From: CAVQND01 sp964653485
Lineage (GTDB): Bacteria > Verrucomicrobiota > Verrucomicrobiia > Limisphaerales > UBA8199
Reading direction: 5' to 3'
DNA length: 64,000 bases
Assembly: GCA_964653485.1 (NCBI GenBank)
Contig: CAZZFF010000001.1
Span: 1-64,000, forward strand
How positions within the stretch are numbered: position 1 is the first letter of the stretch; every line of letters starts with the position of its first letter. Position numbers and translations under genes: made by a program. Under the pieces are notes generated by a model. That model worked only from the letters and a program-made list of their open reading frames with translations, was not told the DNA's origin and searched no databases. Below are positions 25,213 through 34,075 of the stretch, piece by piece.

Positions 25213-27438
25213 CTACGCTCCACGCCCCTCGCCCTTCCGCGTTTCGGATTTCCATCCCGGTAATACGATTGTAAAGCGGCTGCCCTGGCCGGCGGCGCTG
25301 CGCACGAGCACGCGGCCGTCATGGGCCTCGACAATATGTTTGACAATGCTCAGGCCGATGCCGACGCCCTGCGTCTGGCGGCGCAACTCGGAGCCGCGCC
25401 GGTAAAACCGCTCGAAGACCTTCTGGTGTTCTTCCGCGGGGATACCCTCCCCATGATCCTCGACCCAGAGGAGAAAGGAAGACGGATGAGCCTCCGCCTT
25501 CTGACCTCCGGCCTCCGGCCTCCGGCTTTCCTCCTTCGCCTCGCGGACCTCCAGCCCCACAGTGACGGTTTCCCCCTGGGGCGAGTGTTTCGTCGCGTTG
25601 TCAATGAGGTTGACCAGGGCCTGTTGGATGGCCTTGCCATCCACCACCGGCTGAGTTGCCAGAGTCTGGATGTCCCGCTCTGGGATGGCGAGGGCCAGGT
25701 TGACGCGGCGTTCGCCGGCGGGGATTTCCATCAGCTTGAGGGTCTGTCGCGTGAGGGCCACAAGGTCGGTCGGTTCGAACTCGTATTGCTTGCGGCCTTG
25801 CTCGATGCGAGAGAAATCGAGCACGTTCTCGATGAGCGCGGAAAGACGGCGGCATTCCTGGCCGATAAAGCGGAAATACTCCTGCTGCCTTGCCGGCTGG
25901 GCGACTTTGCCGCTTTCGAGGCTCTCGGCCATCAGCCGGACCGATGCGATGGGGGAGCGCAATTCGTGGGAGACGCTGGAGACGAAGTTGCTCTTGAGCG
26001 CGCTGAGCCGGAGCTGGCGGTAGAAGGCGCCTCGCGCGGCGGCCAGTCCGAAAATGGCCGCCAGGGTGGAAGTGACAATCAGCCCGCCAAACAAGAGCGT
26101 GCGCTGCCGTTGCTGGGCGAAGAGCCGCGCCGGGTCGGCCAGGCAGAGCCGAAGGACCCACTCTGGGCCGCCCGAGATGGCTTCAATGTCCCGAGCCTCG
26201 GCCAGGACCCGGGCGGCGCCGGGCCGGACAGGGCGAAGACCACCCACGTCCAGCGGCTCCCCTTCCAACTCCGCCGTGAGGCTGAAGTACCCGGGCACCG
26301 CAACGCGTGCGGCCTGTATTGCCCGGACCGATGCGCGCTCGATTGCGGCTTTGGGATAGACATGCAACTCCCAAAGCCCCTTGGCCACCTCGGCTGTGCC
26401 GCCATTCGTGGAGGGGGCGTTTGTAGGCTCGCCAAACTTGCCGATAACGCAGAACCAGCGGCGGCCAAAGGCCTCGACCCACAGATTGGTTGCCTCCTGC
26501 GGAGTGACGAGTTGCCCGACGGTCCAGGCGATCCGGGCCAACCGTGCTTGCGCCGAGCAGAGTTTTTCCGCGGGGTCCAGCAGTTCCTTGGGCCGCGGTG
26601 ACTGGGCAATAAGCGCGCGGGCCTCGTTCAGCAACTCCGGCAGCAGCAGGCTCTGCCCTTCGAGGGACTCATCGACCAGAGCGTCGAGCACGCCCGCCAG
26701 GTCCGGTCCTGAACCGGCTTGCCGCAACGCCTGCGCCAAGGCCAGGTTGGACAGCGGCACCCCGGACTCGGACATCACCCCCCGATGCTCTTCGGCGAAG
26801 GACCTCAGCGCGCGGATCGAGCCTCGCGCGGGCCCGTGTTCCAGCCGAATCAGGTCCGCATCGGCCCGCGCTTCGACGGCCGGGTTCAGCCCGAGGAAGC
26901 CCTTCAGCGCAGCGTCGAGCCTCGCATCATTCGTCCCGGACATCTCCGCCTGCCGCAACGCATCCCACGAGCGCCGTTGCTCCCCTGTAAGGGCCAGGAA
27001 CCATTCCGGGGGACGAGGAGGCTGATCATAGCCCGGTCCCTTGGCCGGGCCACGGTCCCCGGCTAACAGCACCCGATCTGGAAATACGTCCTCCGGGCGC
27101 AAGTCCGGATACGTCGCCTGCCAGCTCCTGAAGAGGTTGGCATGCACCTCGGGCTCCTGCATCCGGGCGGTCACATCCGCTCGCATCAGACGCCGTTCAT
27201 GCTGGAACCAGTCCTGTCCGGCCAGATCGAACGCCGCCAACTCGGAAAGGACTCGGCGCCCCGTCTCCGGGGTCAGTTGCTGGAGTATCTCCTCGGCCCG
27301 CTGGCGCGCCTGGTGCTCGACGGCGGCCTTGTCGCGCAGGATTGCCGTCAGCCCGATGGCGGCCATCACCCCCACCGGGAGCAGAATCAGCAGCCCCTGC
27401 CAGAAAAAGGCCGGCTCCGGTCTTGCGCGCGCGCTCAT
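25213..27438 (-). CDS. sensor histidine kinase with large periplasmic domain
   Basis: 741 residues. N-terminal helix (FFWQGLLILLPVGVMAAIGL), about 420 residues of presumed periplasmic sensor with no recognised ligand motif, a second helix (TLLFGGLIVTSTLAAIFGL), then HisKA H-box FVSSVSHELRSPIASVRLM, N-box NLIDNATKHSP, G1 VEDHGEGIP, F-box FERFYR and G2 GVGIGLSIVKHIV. The core is of the PhoR/WalK kind. It is followed by its PhoB-type regulator. A Lys/Glu/Arg-rich insert (REAKEESRRPEAGGQKAE) lies within the ATPase domain, longer than usual. Confidence 0.93.
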   Translation of the reverse strand: MSARARPEPAFFWQGLLILLPVGVMAAIGLTAILRDKAAVEHQARQRAEEILQQLTPETGRRVLSELAAFDLAGQDWFQHERRLMRADVTARMQEPEVHANLFRSWQATYPDLRPEDVFPDRVLLAGDRGPAKGPGYDQPPRPPEWFLALTGEQRRSWDALRQAEMSGTNDARLDAALKGFLGLNPAVEARADADLIRLEHGPARGSIRALRSFAEEHRGVMSESGVPLSNLALAQALRQAGSGPDLAGVLDALVDESLEGQSLLLPELLNEARALIAQSPRPKELLDPAEKLCSAQARLARIAWTVGQLVTPQEATNLWVEAFGRRWFCVIGKFGEPTNAPSTNGGTAEVAKGLWELHVYPKAAIERASVRAIQAARVAVPGYFSLTAELEGEPLDVGGLRPVRPGAARVLAEARDIEAISGGPEWVLRLCLADPARLFAQQRQRTLLFGGLIVTSTLAAIFGLAAARGAFYRQLRLSALKSNFVSSVSHELRSPIASVRLMAESLESGKVAQPARQQEYFRFIGQECRRLSALIENVLDFSRIEQGRKQYEFEPTDLVALTRQTLKLMEIPAGERRVNLALAIPERDIQTLATQPVVDGKAIQQALVNLIDNATKHSPQGETVTVGLEVREAKEESRRPEAGGQKAEAHPSSFLLWVEDHGEGIPAEEHQKVFERFYRRGSELRRQTQGVGIGLSIVKHIVEAHDGRVLVRSAAGQGSRFTIVLPGWKSETRKGEGRGA

Positions 27439-27640
27439 CTCATGACCTGTTCAACATCCATCCCGACCCGCAAGAATGGGCGCATCCCCGAAACCAATTG
27501 TCATGGTTTTGTAAAAATGCCATCGCGCCGTCGTGATAAAGCAGAACCAGGACAAGGTCCCGCTTTGAACCCAATGTTGCAAGGCATTCATTAAACACTT
27601 TGCCTGGGTGCCGTTGCCGGGATAACCTCGAAGGTCTGTG

Positions 27641-28816
27641 ATGAACGAACAGCAATCGACAAGCCTCAACCCGCCGCCGCCTGAAGGCGGCGATCCGGCC
27701 CTTGGCATTGAGCGCCTCCGCGAGGAGATCGACAGCATTGACGGGCGGTTAGTGGCGTTGCTGGCGGAGCGGCGGCGAGTTGTCGAGCAGGTCGTGAAGG
27801 TAAAACAGCAACAGGACCTGCCCATGTCTCACCCGGCGCGGGAAGAGAACTTGATTTCGGCGCGGCGCGCCCAGGCCGTCGAGGCCGGGTTGGACCCGGA
27901 TTACATCGAGGACCTGTTCCGGGCGGTGCTGCGTCATTCCCGGCTGGGGCAACTGAGGACCTTGGGACGGCGGGCGGCGCGGCCGGGCGCGCGGGTGCTG
28001 ATTGTGGGCGGGCGCGGGAGCATGGGGCGGTTCCTATGCTCCTGGTTCACGCAGTCGGACTACGAGGTGCGCGTCCTGGACCGCGAGGACTGGGCGAGTG
28101 TCCAATCCCTGGCGGCCAACATTGATCTGTGCATCCTCGCGGTCCCGATCGACGTCACAGTCTCCGTGGCGGGCCAGATAGGGCCGCACCTGTCCGCGGG
28201 CTGCATCCTGGCCGACATCACGAGCCTGAAGCGCCAGCCCTTGGCAGCGATGCTCCAGAGCCATCCCGGACCGGTGGTGGGCCTGCACCCGCTCTACGGA
28301 CCCGCCACCACGACGATGGACAAACAAATCCTCGTGGTTACCCCGGGCCGCGCGATGGAGGCCTGCCGATGGCTCCTGGAACAGTTGGCGACATGGGGCA
28401 ACGTGCTGGTCGAGACCTCCGCCGATGAACATGATGAGATCATGGGCATCGTGCAGGCCCTCCGCCACTTCGCCACGTTTGCCTTCGGCCACTTCCTTTG
28501 TTCCAGGCATATTCCCATTCTCCGCACGCTCGAACTTTCAAGTCCCATCTATCGTCTCGAGTTGGCCATGGTCGGGCGGCTCTTCGCCCAGGACCCGGCC
28601 TTGTACGCGGAGATCGTTTTCGCCACGCCTGAGCGGTTGGCGCTGCTCAAGGATTATGTGCAAGCCCTCCAGCAAAACCTGGGCCTGGTCGAACGGGGAG
28701 ACAAAAGGGAATTCGCAGCGCGTTTCCGGGAAGTGGCCAAGTGGTTTGGCCCGTTCAGCGAGCAGGCCATGCGCGAGAGCAGCTTCCTGGTCGAGCAATT
28801 GGTGCATCGGTTTTAG
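27641..28816 (+). CDS. tyrA: bifunctional chorismate mutase / prephenate dehydrogenase
   Basis: 391 residues from ATG at 27641 (a GTG one codon earlier is possible). N-terminal chorismate mutase of the AroQ helical type (LREEIDSIDGRLVALLAERRRVVEQV), residues 20-105; then a dehydrogenase with the nucleotide-binding VLIVGGRGSMGRFL, the DITSLKRQP and GLHPLYGP motifs with catalytic His, and a helical dimer domain. The protein makes 4-hydroxyphenylpyruvate from chorismate, as T-protein of enterobacteria. The last bases of the gene form one copy of a 17-bp direct repeat whose other copy lies at 29717. Confidence 0.96.
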   Translation: MNEQQSTSLNPPPPEGGDPALGIERLREEIDSIDGRLVALLAERRRVVEQVVKVKQQQDLPMSHPAREENLISARRAQAVEAGLDPDYIEDLFRAVLRHSRLGQLRTLGRRAARPGARVLIVGGRGSMGRFLCSWFTQSDYEVRVLDREDWASVQSLAANIDLCILAVPIDVTVSVAGQIGPHLSAGCILADITSLKRQPLAAMLQSHPGPVVGLHPLYGPATTTMDKQILVVTPGRAMEACRWLLEQLATWGNVLVETSADEHDEIMGIVQALRHFATFAFGHFLCSRHIPILRTLELSSPIYRLELAMVGRLFAQDPALYAEIVFATPERLALLKDYVQALQQNLGLVERGDKREFAARFREVAKWFGPFSEQAMRESSFLVEQLVHRF

Positions 28817-28848
28817 GGCCAAAGCCTTTCGACCTGCGCCATCTGCGC

Positions 28849-29007
28849 ATGGTGATTTATGACGTGCGCGAGCCGGACTGGGCAGCAAAGCTCTTCGGAC
28901 TGGTTTCAGATCACCTAAAGAGCGCCAAGGCCGACCCGGAAAAGTCGATACCGTCCGGGTTCCGGCACCGAGATGAGAAAGACCAAAACGGGCCAACAAG
29001 TCGCTAG
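28849..29007 (+). CDS. very small protein ending in the first attC-like site
   Basis: 52 codons (MVIYDVREPDWAAKLFGL at the start). Family not recognised. The stop codon TAG lies inside the left arm of the attC-like element, where cassette genes commonly end. It begins shortly after the 17-bp repeat at the tyrA end. No clear ribosome-binding site. Evidence for expression is only this placement and a protein-like first half. Confidence 0.35.
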   Translation: MVIYDVREPDWAAKLFGLVSDHLKSAKADPEKSIPSGFRHRDEKDQNGPTSR

Positions 29008-29115
29008 AGCCGACAGCCGATGCGCTTTCCGTTTACGATGGCCGTGGGAGGTCGTCTGTTCCAAGCTCCGCCGGCGCCCCATTCCCGGCGGCTGCGACTC
29101 AGTTCACCGTTAGGC
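28991..29115 (+). other. attC-like recombination site 1
   Basis: Starts GGCCAAC (28991; consensus RYYYAAC with one mismatch) and ends GTTAGGC (29109-29115; consensus GTTRRRY). Inner arms AGTCGC-tag-AGCCG (28999-29012) and CGGCTGCGACT (29089-29099) are complementary over 11 bp with a 3-base bulge. Total 125 bp. This is the shape of an integron cassette site; no integron integrase is in the window. Confidence 0.45.
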
Positions 29116-29158
29116 GGAGGGCTTGCCTGCGCAGGTCAAAGCGAGTAGGTTTCCTTGC

Positions 29159-29386
29159 ATGATCGCTGATGTTCGTCAGTTCCTGCTGTCGGGACCGTTC
29201 GAGCCTTTCGTCATCGTCACGAGCAGCGGGAACCGGTATCGGATTCCGAGCGCCGACCACGCAACCGTTAATCCCCAGGGCAGCCGGGTTGTGGTGTGGT
29301 TCGACGACGAGAGCGGCGTGATCATATCCGGCTTGCACATCGCAGCGGTTGAGAGGGAAGCGCCACAGGACGCCAAGGCGGCCTGA
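29159..29386 (+). CDS. small conserved-looking protein in cassette-like position
   Basis: 75 residues from ATG at 29159: MIADVRQFLLSGPFEPFVIV, then SSGNRYRIPSADHATVNPQG and VVVWFDDESGVIISGLHIAAVE. It resembles a widespread group of about 70-residue proteins of Planctomycetes and Verrucomicrobia with the pattern L-x2-PF-x-PF-x-[IV]-x4-G-x3-R and a final 'ILHIAxVE'; their role is unknown. The gene starts 43 bases after attC-like site 1 and its stop codon lies inside the first motif of site 2, just as in integron cassettes. Confidence 0.6.
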   Translation: MIADVRQFLLSGPFEPFVIVTSSGNRYRIPSADHATVNPQGSRVVVWFDDESGVIISGLHIAAVEREAPQDAKAA

Positions 29387-29490
29387 CTTTTCACTGGACT
29401 CGACGGCCGCCCGCCCTTCCGTTTGGAGGGGCAATGGGAGATTCGCCGCAGACCGGTCTCCGGCGGCTGCGGCCCAGTTCCTTCTTAGGC
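29381..29490 (+). other. attC-like recombination site 2
   Basis: Starts GCCTGAC (29381-29387) and ends CTTAGGC (29484-29490), each one base off the cassette-site consensus. Its right arm (29461-29492) matches that of site 1 (29086-29117) at 26 of 32 positions, and is complementary to its own left arm ACTGGACTCGACGGCCGCC (29393 on) at most positions. 110 bp in all. Confidence 0.4.
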
Positions 29491-29873
29491 GGTTACGCTT
29501 ACGTTCGGCAACTCGCGCTCTCGGAAAACACACTGTTTGCAAGGGGCAGACAGGGCTCGCCCCATCCCTTGGGGTGTCATTGACGACGGCCATTGAAACG
29601 CTCAGAATGCAAAAAATCCAATGAAATCAGGCATTCTGAATTTGGGTAAATCACACCGACATTCTCGAATGTCCCTCCGGGACAACACGTTTGCGCTAGA
29701 GCGGCATTTCCGGAAAGCATCGGTTTTAGGGCCGGGCAAGCCGTCTGCCGCGCCGTAGCTCGCATCCTCGCGAGCGAAGGCGGAAGTGCGACACCGCGTT
29801 GGCTCGCCCCTCGACAGGCGACTCCTGGTGTGGCTATTCTTGAACCGCGGTTCGAGACCGCTGATTACAAATT
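29491..29873. other. 383-bp non-coding stretch before proC
   Basis: No gene seen. It contains a CAGAATGC / GCATTCTG inverted repeat (about 29601-29638), a small hairpin TGTCCC-TCC-GGGACA (about 29669), the second copy of the 17-bp direct repeat (29717-29733), and the presumed proC promoter region. Confidence 0.5.
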
Positions 29874-30689
29874 ATGGCAGCAAATCTTACGATTGGTTTT
29901 TTGGGCGCGGGCAAGATGGCGACGGCGCTGGCTCGCGGTTTCATTCGCGCGGGGCTTGTCGGGAGTGAAGCCGTCATCGCGGGCGATCCGAGCCAAGAGG
30001 CCCGGGTGGCCTTCGCCAAGAGCACGAGCGCGAGGACTTCCGGGCGCAATGTGGATATCGTCAGTGCCGCGGCGGTGCTGGTGCTGGCGGTCAAGCCGGA
30101 CCAGGTCGGAGGAGTGCTGGCTGAGATTCGAGGCCAGTTCACGGACAAACACCTCCTGCTCTCCATCGCCGCCGGGGTGCCCCTGGCCAGACTCCAGGCC
30201 GCGCTGGGTCAGGGCGCGCGGGTGATCCGAGTGATGCCCAACACCCCGGCGTTGATCGGCTCCTCGGCGACCGCCTTTGCGTTGGGCGCGGCGGCCTTGC
30301 CGGAAGATGGCACCCTGGCGCAGGAACTCTTGTCCGCGGTCGGCACCGCGCTGTGTGTCAAAGAGGCGCTGTTGGACGCGGTGACCGGGTTGAGCGGCAG
30401 CGGGCCGGCCTACGTCTATATGTTCATCGAGGCTCTGAGCGACGGGGGGGTGGCCGCGGGTTTGCCGCGCGATGTGGCGACAAAACTCGCCGCGCAAACG
30501 GTGCTGGGGTCGGCCAGGATGGTGCTGGAAACCGGCCTGCATCCCGGAGCGCTCAAGGATGCGGTGGCCAGCCCGGGCGGAACAACCATCGAAGGCATCC
30601 ATGAGCTGGAGAAAGGCGCCCTGCGCGGCACGCTCATGAACGCCGTCCGCGCGGCCGCAGAGAAATCCAGGAGGCTCGGACAGGGGTGA
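29874..30689 (+). CDS. proC: pyrroline-5-carboxylate reductase
   Basis: 271 residues. NADPH-binding TIGFLGAGKMATALARGF at the start, VMPNTPALIGSS, and the C-terminal signature ALLDAVTGLSGSGPAYVYMFIEALSDGGVAAGLPR with LKDAVASPGGTTIEG. It reduces pyrroline-5-carboxylate to proline in the cytoplasm. Length and all landmarks are normal. The AI-2E-type permease gene follows after 16 bases and is probably co-transcribed. Confidence 0.97.
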   Translation: MAANLTIGFLGAGKMATALARGFIRAGLVGSEAVIAGDPSQEARVAFAKSTSARTSGRNVDIVSAAAVLVLAVKPDQVGGVLAEIRGQFTDKHLLLSIAAGVPLARLQAALGQGARVIRVMPNTPALIGSSATAFALGAAALPEDGTLAQELLSAVGTALCVKEALLDAVTGLSGSGPAYVYMFIEALSDGGVAAGLPRDVATKLAAQTVLGSARMVLETGLHPGALKDAVASPGGTTIEGIHELEKGALRGTLMNAVRAAAEKSRRLGQG

Positions 30690-30705
30690 GCCGGTTGCTT
30701 TGATT

Positions 30706-31971
30706 ATGCCCATCCCTGCGCCTACCGAAAGACAGGCTCGCCTCATCTGGCATGCCTTGACCGGCTTGGCGATTGCGGTGTTGAGCGCGCTCGTGGCGCT
30801 CCTGGTCTGGGGGCTGGGGAAGGTGATTCAGGTTCTCTCGCCAGTGCTCTGGCCGCTGGCCGTGGCGGGTGTCCTGGCGTACCTGCTCGACCCGGTGGTC
30901 AACTTCCTGGAGCGAAGAGGCGCCCCGCGCGCGCGCGCCATCATCGCTGTCTTCGCGGGCGGGCTTCTCATCATCGGCGCGCTGTTCGGGAGCGTGGTGC
31001 CGCACCTGATCAACGAGACCGGCCAACTGGCCTCGCACATCCCCACTTACGCCGACCGGTTGGCCGAGTCCCTGGGGCAATGGATCAACCGTCCGCCGCC
31101 CTGGGTGGAGCGGTTGCTGGAGCGCGAACAGGGCAACCATGCCAAGCCTCCAAAGGCGGCCCCGTCCGGTGAGACCAACCGGGTCGTCGCACCCGGCCCC
31201 GGCTCGCCCGAAGCCGCCGTCACCAATACCCCGCCCGCGGCGCTCGGGCGCGGGATCAGCAAACAGGACTTGCAAGCAGCGGTCACTTGGCTCGCCCAGA
31301 GCATCAGCGACGTGGGGCCCTGGCTCTGGGGTCAGAAGGAGCGCGTTGCCTCCTGGCTGGGCATTCTGGCCGGTTTGGCCCTGATCCCGGTTTATGCGTT
31401 CTACTTTCTGCTCGAGAAGAAACGCATCTCATCGAGCTGGACCGATTACCTGCCGGTGACCAATTCTCGGTTCAAACAGGAGTTGGTCTTCGTGCTCAGT
31501 TCGATCAACAACTACCTGATTGCCTTCTTCCGGGGCCAGGTGCTGGTGGCCATCTGTGATGGAGTGCTCTATGGGGTCGGTTTCCTGGCGATCGGCCTGC
31601 CGTACGCGGTCCTGCTCGGGGTTATGGCGGTGGCCTTGACGATGATCCCATTCCTCGGGGCCATCGTGACGTGCTGCACCGGCGTTGCGATTGCGTTCGT
31701 GCAGTTCGGGGATTGGCTGCACCCGCTGCTGGTTCTGGGGGTGGCTGCTTCCGTGCAATCCCTCGAAGCATTGGTCATCTCGCCCAAGATCATGGGTGAC
31801 CGTGTCGGTTTGCATCCGGTCACCATTATCATCGCCGTAATGGTCGGCACCACCTTGCTGGGCGGGCTCCTCGGAGGCATCCTGGCCATACCCTTGACCG
31901 CCGCCCTGCGCGTGGCCATGTTCCGGTACGTTTGGAAAAAAGCGCCGGCGGCCGAAGAGCGTGCAGCGTGA
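30706..31971 (+). CDS. AI-2E/PerM-family membrane protein
   Basis: 421 residues from ATG at 30706. Pattern of the family: two N-terminal helices (ALTGLAIAVLSALVALLVWGL and VLWPLAVAGVLAYLLDPVV), the conserved L-D-P-V-V-x-x-L-x-R-R after them, a soluble loop, then helices with FFRGQVLVAICDGVLYGVGF, LLGVMAVALTMIPFLG, and the ending GLLGGILAIPLTAAL. Members export small molecules or act as Na/H antiporters; the substrate here is unknown. The soluble loop (residues 125-190) is longer than usual and rich in Pro/Ala/Gly. Confidence 0.9.
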   Translation: MPIPAPTERQARLIWHALTGLAIAVLSALVALLVWGLGKVIQVLSPVLWPLAVAGVLAYLLDPVVNFLERRGAPRARAIIAVFAGGLLIIGALFGSVVPHLINETGQLASHIPTYADRLAESLGQWINRPPPWVERLLEREQGNHAKPPKAAPSGETNRVVAPGPGSPEAAVTNTPPAALGRGISKQDLQAAVTWLAQSISDVGPWLWGQKERVASWLGILAGLALIPVYAFYFLLEKKRISSSWTDYLPVTNSRFKQELVFVLSSINNYLIAFFRGQVLVAICDGVLYGVGFLAIGLPYAVLLGVMAVALTMIPFLGAIVTCCTGVAIAFVQFGDWLHPLLVLGVAASVQSLEALVISPKIMGDRVGLHPVTIIIAVMVGTTLLGGLLGGILAIPLTAALRVAMFRYVWKKAPAAEERAA

Positions 31972-31996
31972 AGAGCGTCGGAGGACCCGGATGGGC

Positions 31997-32806
31997 TTAT
32001 CGCCAGGGGCCGCGCCCCAACGGTTTGAGGAACTGCCGTGCCCCGGCCTCCAGAAGGTCGAGCTCGCTGCCGGTCATAAAAAACCGAAAACCTTGGGCCT
32101 GGAACAGGCGCACCTCGGCTGGGGTGCGGGCGGGCCGGCCGAGAATCTTGCCATGACGCTTGACGGCCGCGGCTATCTTGGCCACGGCCGCATTGAGCCG
32201 GGGATGGTGCTGCTCGCCTCTGAGGCCCAGCGAGAAGGAGAGGTCGCTGGTGCCGATGAAGATGACATCGATTCCGGGGACAGCCGCGATCTGGTCGATG
32301 CACGAGAGTCCCTGGACGTCCTCGATCATGGCCACGACCAGGACGTTTTCGTCGGCAAAATCGTAGTAGTTCTCCGGCTCCGGCCAGCGCAACCGGGCGA
32401 GGTCGGCGCCTGAGCCGCGCAAACCTATCGGCGGGTAACGGCACGCGGCAACCGTTTGGCGGGCAAGTTCGACGCTCCGGGTGAAAGGGAAGATGACGCC
32501 GAGCACACCCATATCCAGGAGGCGTTTGGCCGTCCAAAGCTCGTTGATGGGCGGGCGGGCAAGGGGGATTGCGTGCTGGCCCCGGGTGGCCAGGACAATG
32601 TTGCGAACGGTCTCCAGGCTCAGCGGGGAGTGCTCTGTCTCGATCCAGAGAAAATCGAAGCCCAGCCCGGCCATTCGGGCCGCGACTTCGACGTTATTGA
32701 CGGTGACGAGAACCCCGATGGCCGATTCCCCTCTCAGAAGCTGTTCCTTCAGGGGGTTTTTTCCAGGCAGGACTGAATGGGATGATTTGGTTTTCATATA
32801 GGTCAC
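31997..32806 (-). CDS. HpcH/HpaI-family aldolase
   Basis: 269 residues, starting at 32806 or at the ATG three codons later. TIM-barrel class II aldolase: DFLWIETEHSPLSLETVRN (catalytic His-containing E-x-EH), PLARPPINELWTAKRLLDMG (substrate Arg), MIEDVQGLSCIDQIAAVPGIDVIFIGTSDLS (metal Glu and Asp). These enzymes cleave 4-hydroxy-2-oxo acids into pyruvate and an aldehyde. The mutarotase-like gene lies 21 bases upstream on the same strand, suggesting a sugar-acid operon; substrate not fixed. Confidence 0.92.
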   Translation of the reverse strand: MTYMKTKSSHSVLPGKNPLKEQLLRGESAIGVLVTVNNVEVAARMAGLGFDFLWIETEHSPLSLETVRNIVLATRGQHAIPLARPPINELWTAKRLLDMGVLGVIFPFTRSVELARQTVAACRYPPIGLRGSGADLARLRWPEPENYYDFADENVLVVAMIEDVQGLSCIDQIAAVPGIDVIFIGTSDLSFSLGLRGEQHHPRLNAAVAKIAAAVKRHGKILGRPARTPAEVRLFQAQGFRFFMTGSELDLLEAGARQFLKPLGRGPWR

Positions 32807-32827
32807 GCGATCTGTTGCTTGGAAGGG

Positions 32828-33928
32828 TCAGAGAGTGGAGCTTGGAGGACGCTCCGACACCACGACGCTCTCGCGTTCGATGCGCTCGGCACGTTCGACG
32901 CACTCTGAGGCCGGGATCAGGAACATGCGGTAGCGAACGCTGACCTCGCGTCGCGCGGGCACCCAACGGTATGCGGGGGTGCCGAATAACTCGTTGCGCT
33001 CGATCATGGCCCGCCGCGACTCGGCGAAGGGGGACACCCCGAACTCCATGCCTCGAGTGAGGGTCGCTCCGTTCCAAGGCGGCGAGAGGCGGCAGTGGTT
33101 CTCCTCCCAGATGCCAAGCCAGGGAAAGTCCCTCCGGTTCCAGAGGTAACCGAAGGCAAAGCGATGAGTGGGGCTCCAAGCGGAAAAGAGTGCCTTTTCG
33201 CGCGCCGGGTCCATGAGGTGCGTGGTGAACCCCCCTGACGCCGGCCGATGGGTGAAGACCCGCAGGTCCTCGAAGCTGCCGTCCGCGCACGGAACCATGG
33301 GCCAGTCGAACTCCGCTCCAATGCGCGTGTGGCCCTTGCCGCCGGTGAAATCGTTCTCGACGACTTTCGAGCGGGTTGCGGTGGCTCGGAACTGGGTGCG
33401 GCCTTTCTCGAGGAAGGGCGGCCCAAGGGTTGCGTGTTCGGTCCAGGCGATGGGACGGTCCATCGCGGAGAGGTTCTCGACGGTTTCGGTAATCGTTGCC
33501 GCGCGCGCCCCGGGCGGCAGTTGGATGTGGCGGGTGAACCTGAGGCGGGCTTCGTTGAGCACCACGGTCTGGGTGAGGGTATCGCCCTTGACTGCGATGT
33601 CGTGGGCGGAAACCGGGGCTTCGCCATGGACGGTCATCCCGGCCGCCGCCTCGGCCTCCGAAGGGCCGCCGAAGGTGTCCAGGCAAAGATTGTGGCCGAG
33701 GATGCCCGCCAGGAGCTTGCTTTCCGGATCGAGGCCGTACTGCGGATGTTTGGACGGATCGTATTCCGAGGGCTCCATGGTTGGCCAGGGCGGCGCCCAG
33801 AGCGGATTTAGCCCGGTGGCCTTGTCCCTGACTTCGGCGATGTGGCCCCCTTGGACCGTCACGATGATTTCCAGCGTTCCGTTGCTGAGGACGTGCGCGC
33901 GCCGGCCGCGGTATTGTATCTCGCTCAT
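32828..33928 (-). CDS. galactose-mutarotase-fold sugar-binding protein
   Basis: 366 residues. Beta-sandwich features of aldose-1-epimerase-like proteins: N-terminal VLSNGTLEIIVTVQGGHIAEVRDKATGLNPLW, ITETVENLSAMDRPIAWTEHATLGPPFL with conserved His, and WEENHCRLSPPWNGATLTRGMEFGVSPF. No signal peptide. Proteins of this kind occur in sugar-catabolic clusters of Verrucomicrobia and Acidobacteria; the reaction is not known for this subgroup. It precedes the HpcH/HpaI aldolase gene by 21 bases. Confidence 0.7.
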   Translation of the reverse strand: MSEIQYRGRRAHVLSNGTLEIIVTVQGGHIAEVRDKATGLNPLWAPPWPTMEPSEYDPSKHPQYGLDPESKLLAGILGHNLCLDTFGGPSEAEAAAGMTVHGEAPVSAHDIAVKGDTLTQTVVLNEARLRFTRHIQLPPGARAATITETVENLSAMDRPIAWTEHATLGPPFLEKGRTQFRATATRSKVVENDFTGGKGHTRIGAEFDWPMVPCADGSFEDLRVFTHRPASGGFTTHLMDPAREKALFSAWSPTHRFAFGYLWNRRDFPWLGIWEENHCRLSPPWNGATLTRGMEFGVSPFAESRRAMIERNELFGTPAYRWVPARREVSVRYRMFLIPASECVERAERIERESVVVSERPPSSTL

Positions 33929-34075
33929 AATCCAAAACCGTGAGTGTTGACGTGTTCTGTTTCCGGTCGAATCGCCCGATTATTGGGCAACCGCTGCGGC
34001 CGTGCCAGCCAAATCACGATTCTTGGCGGGCATTTTGCTTGAAATGGGCGGCGGTTTTGGCAGTCTTGAGGCACT

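Larger units (their letters stand above)
28804..29733. mobile_element. 0.9-kb segment bounded by a 17-bp exact direct repeat
   Basis: GCATCGGTTTTAGGGCC occurs at 28804-28820, spanning the tyrA stop, and again at 29717-29733. The 896 bases between hold two very small reading frames, each running into an attC-like palindromic element. The layout fits a small inserted element whose recombination site is the tyrA 3' end, or a duplicated target. No recombinase gene or terminal inverted repeat is present, so it would be non-autonomous. Confidence 0.6.
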
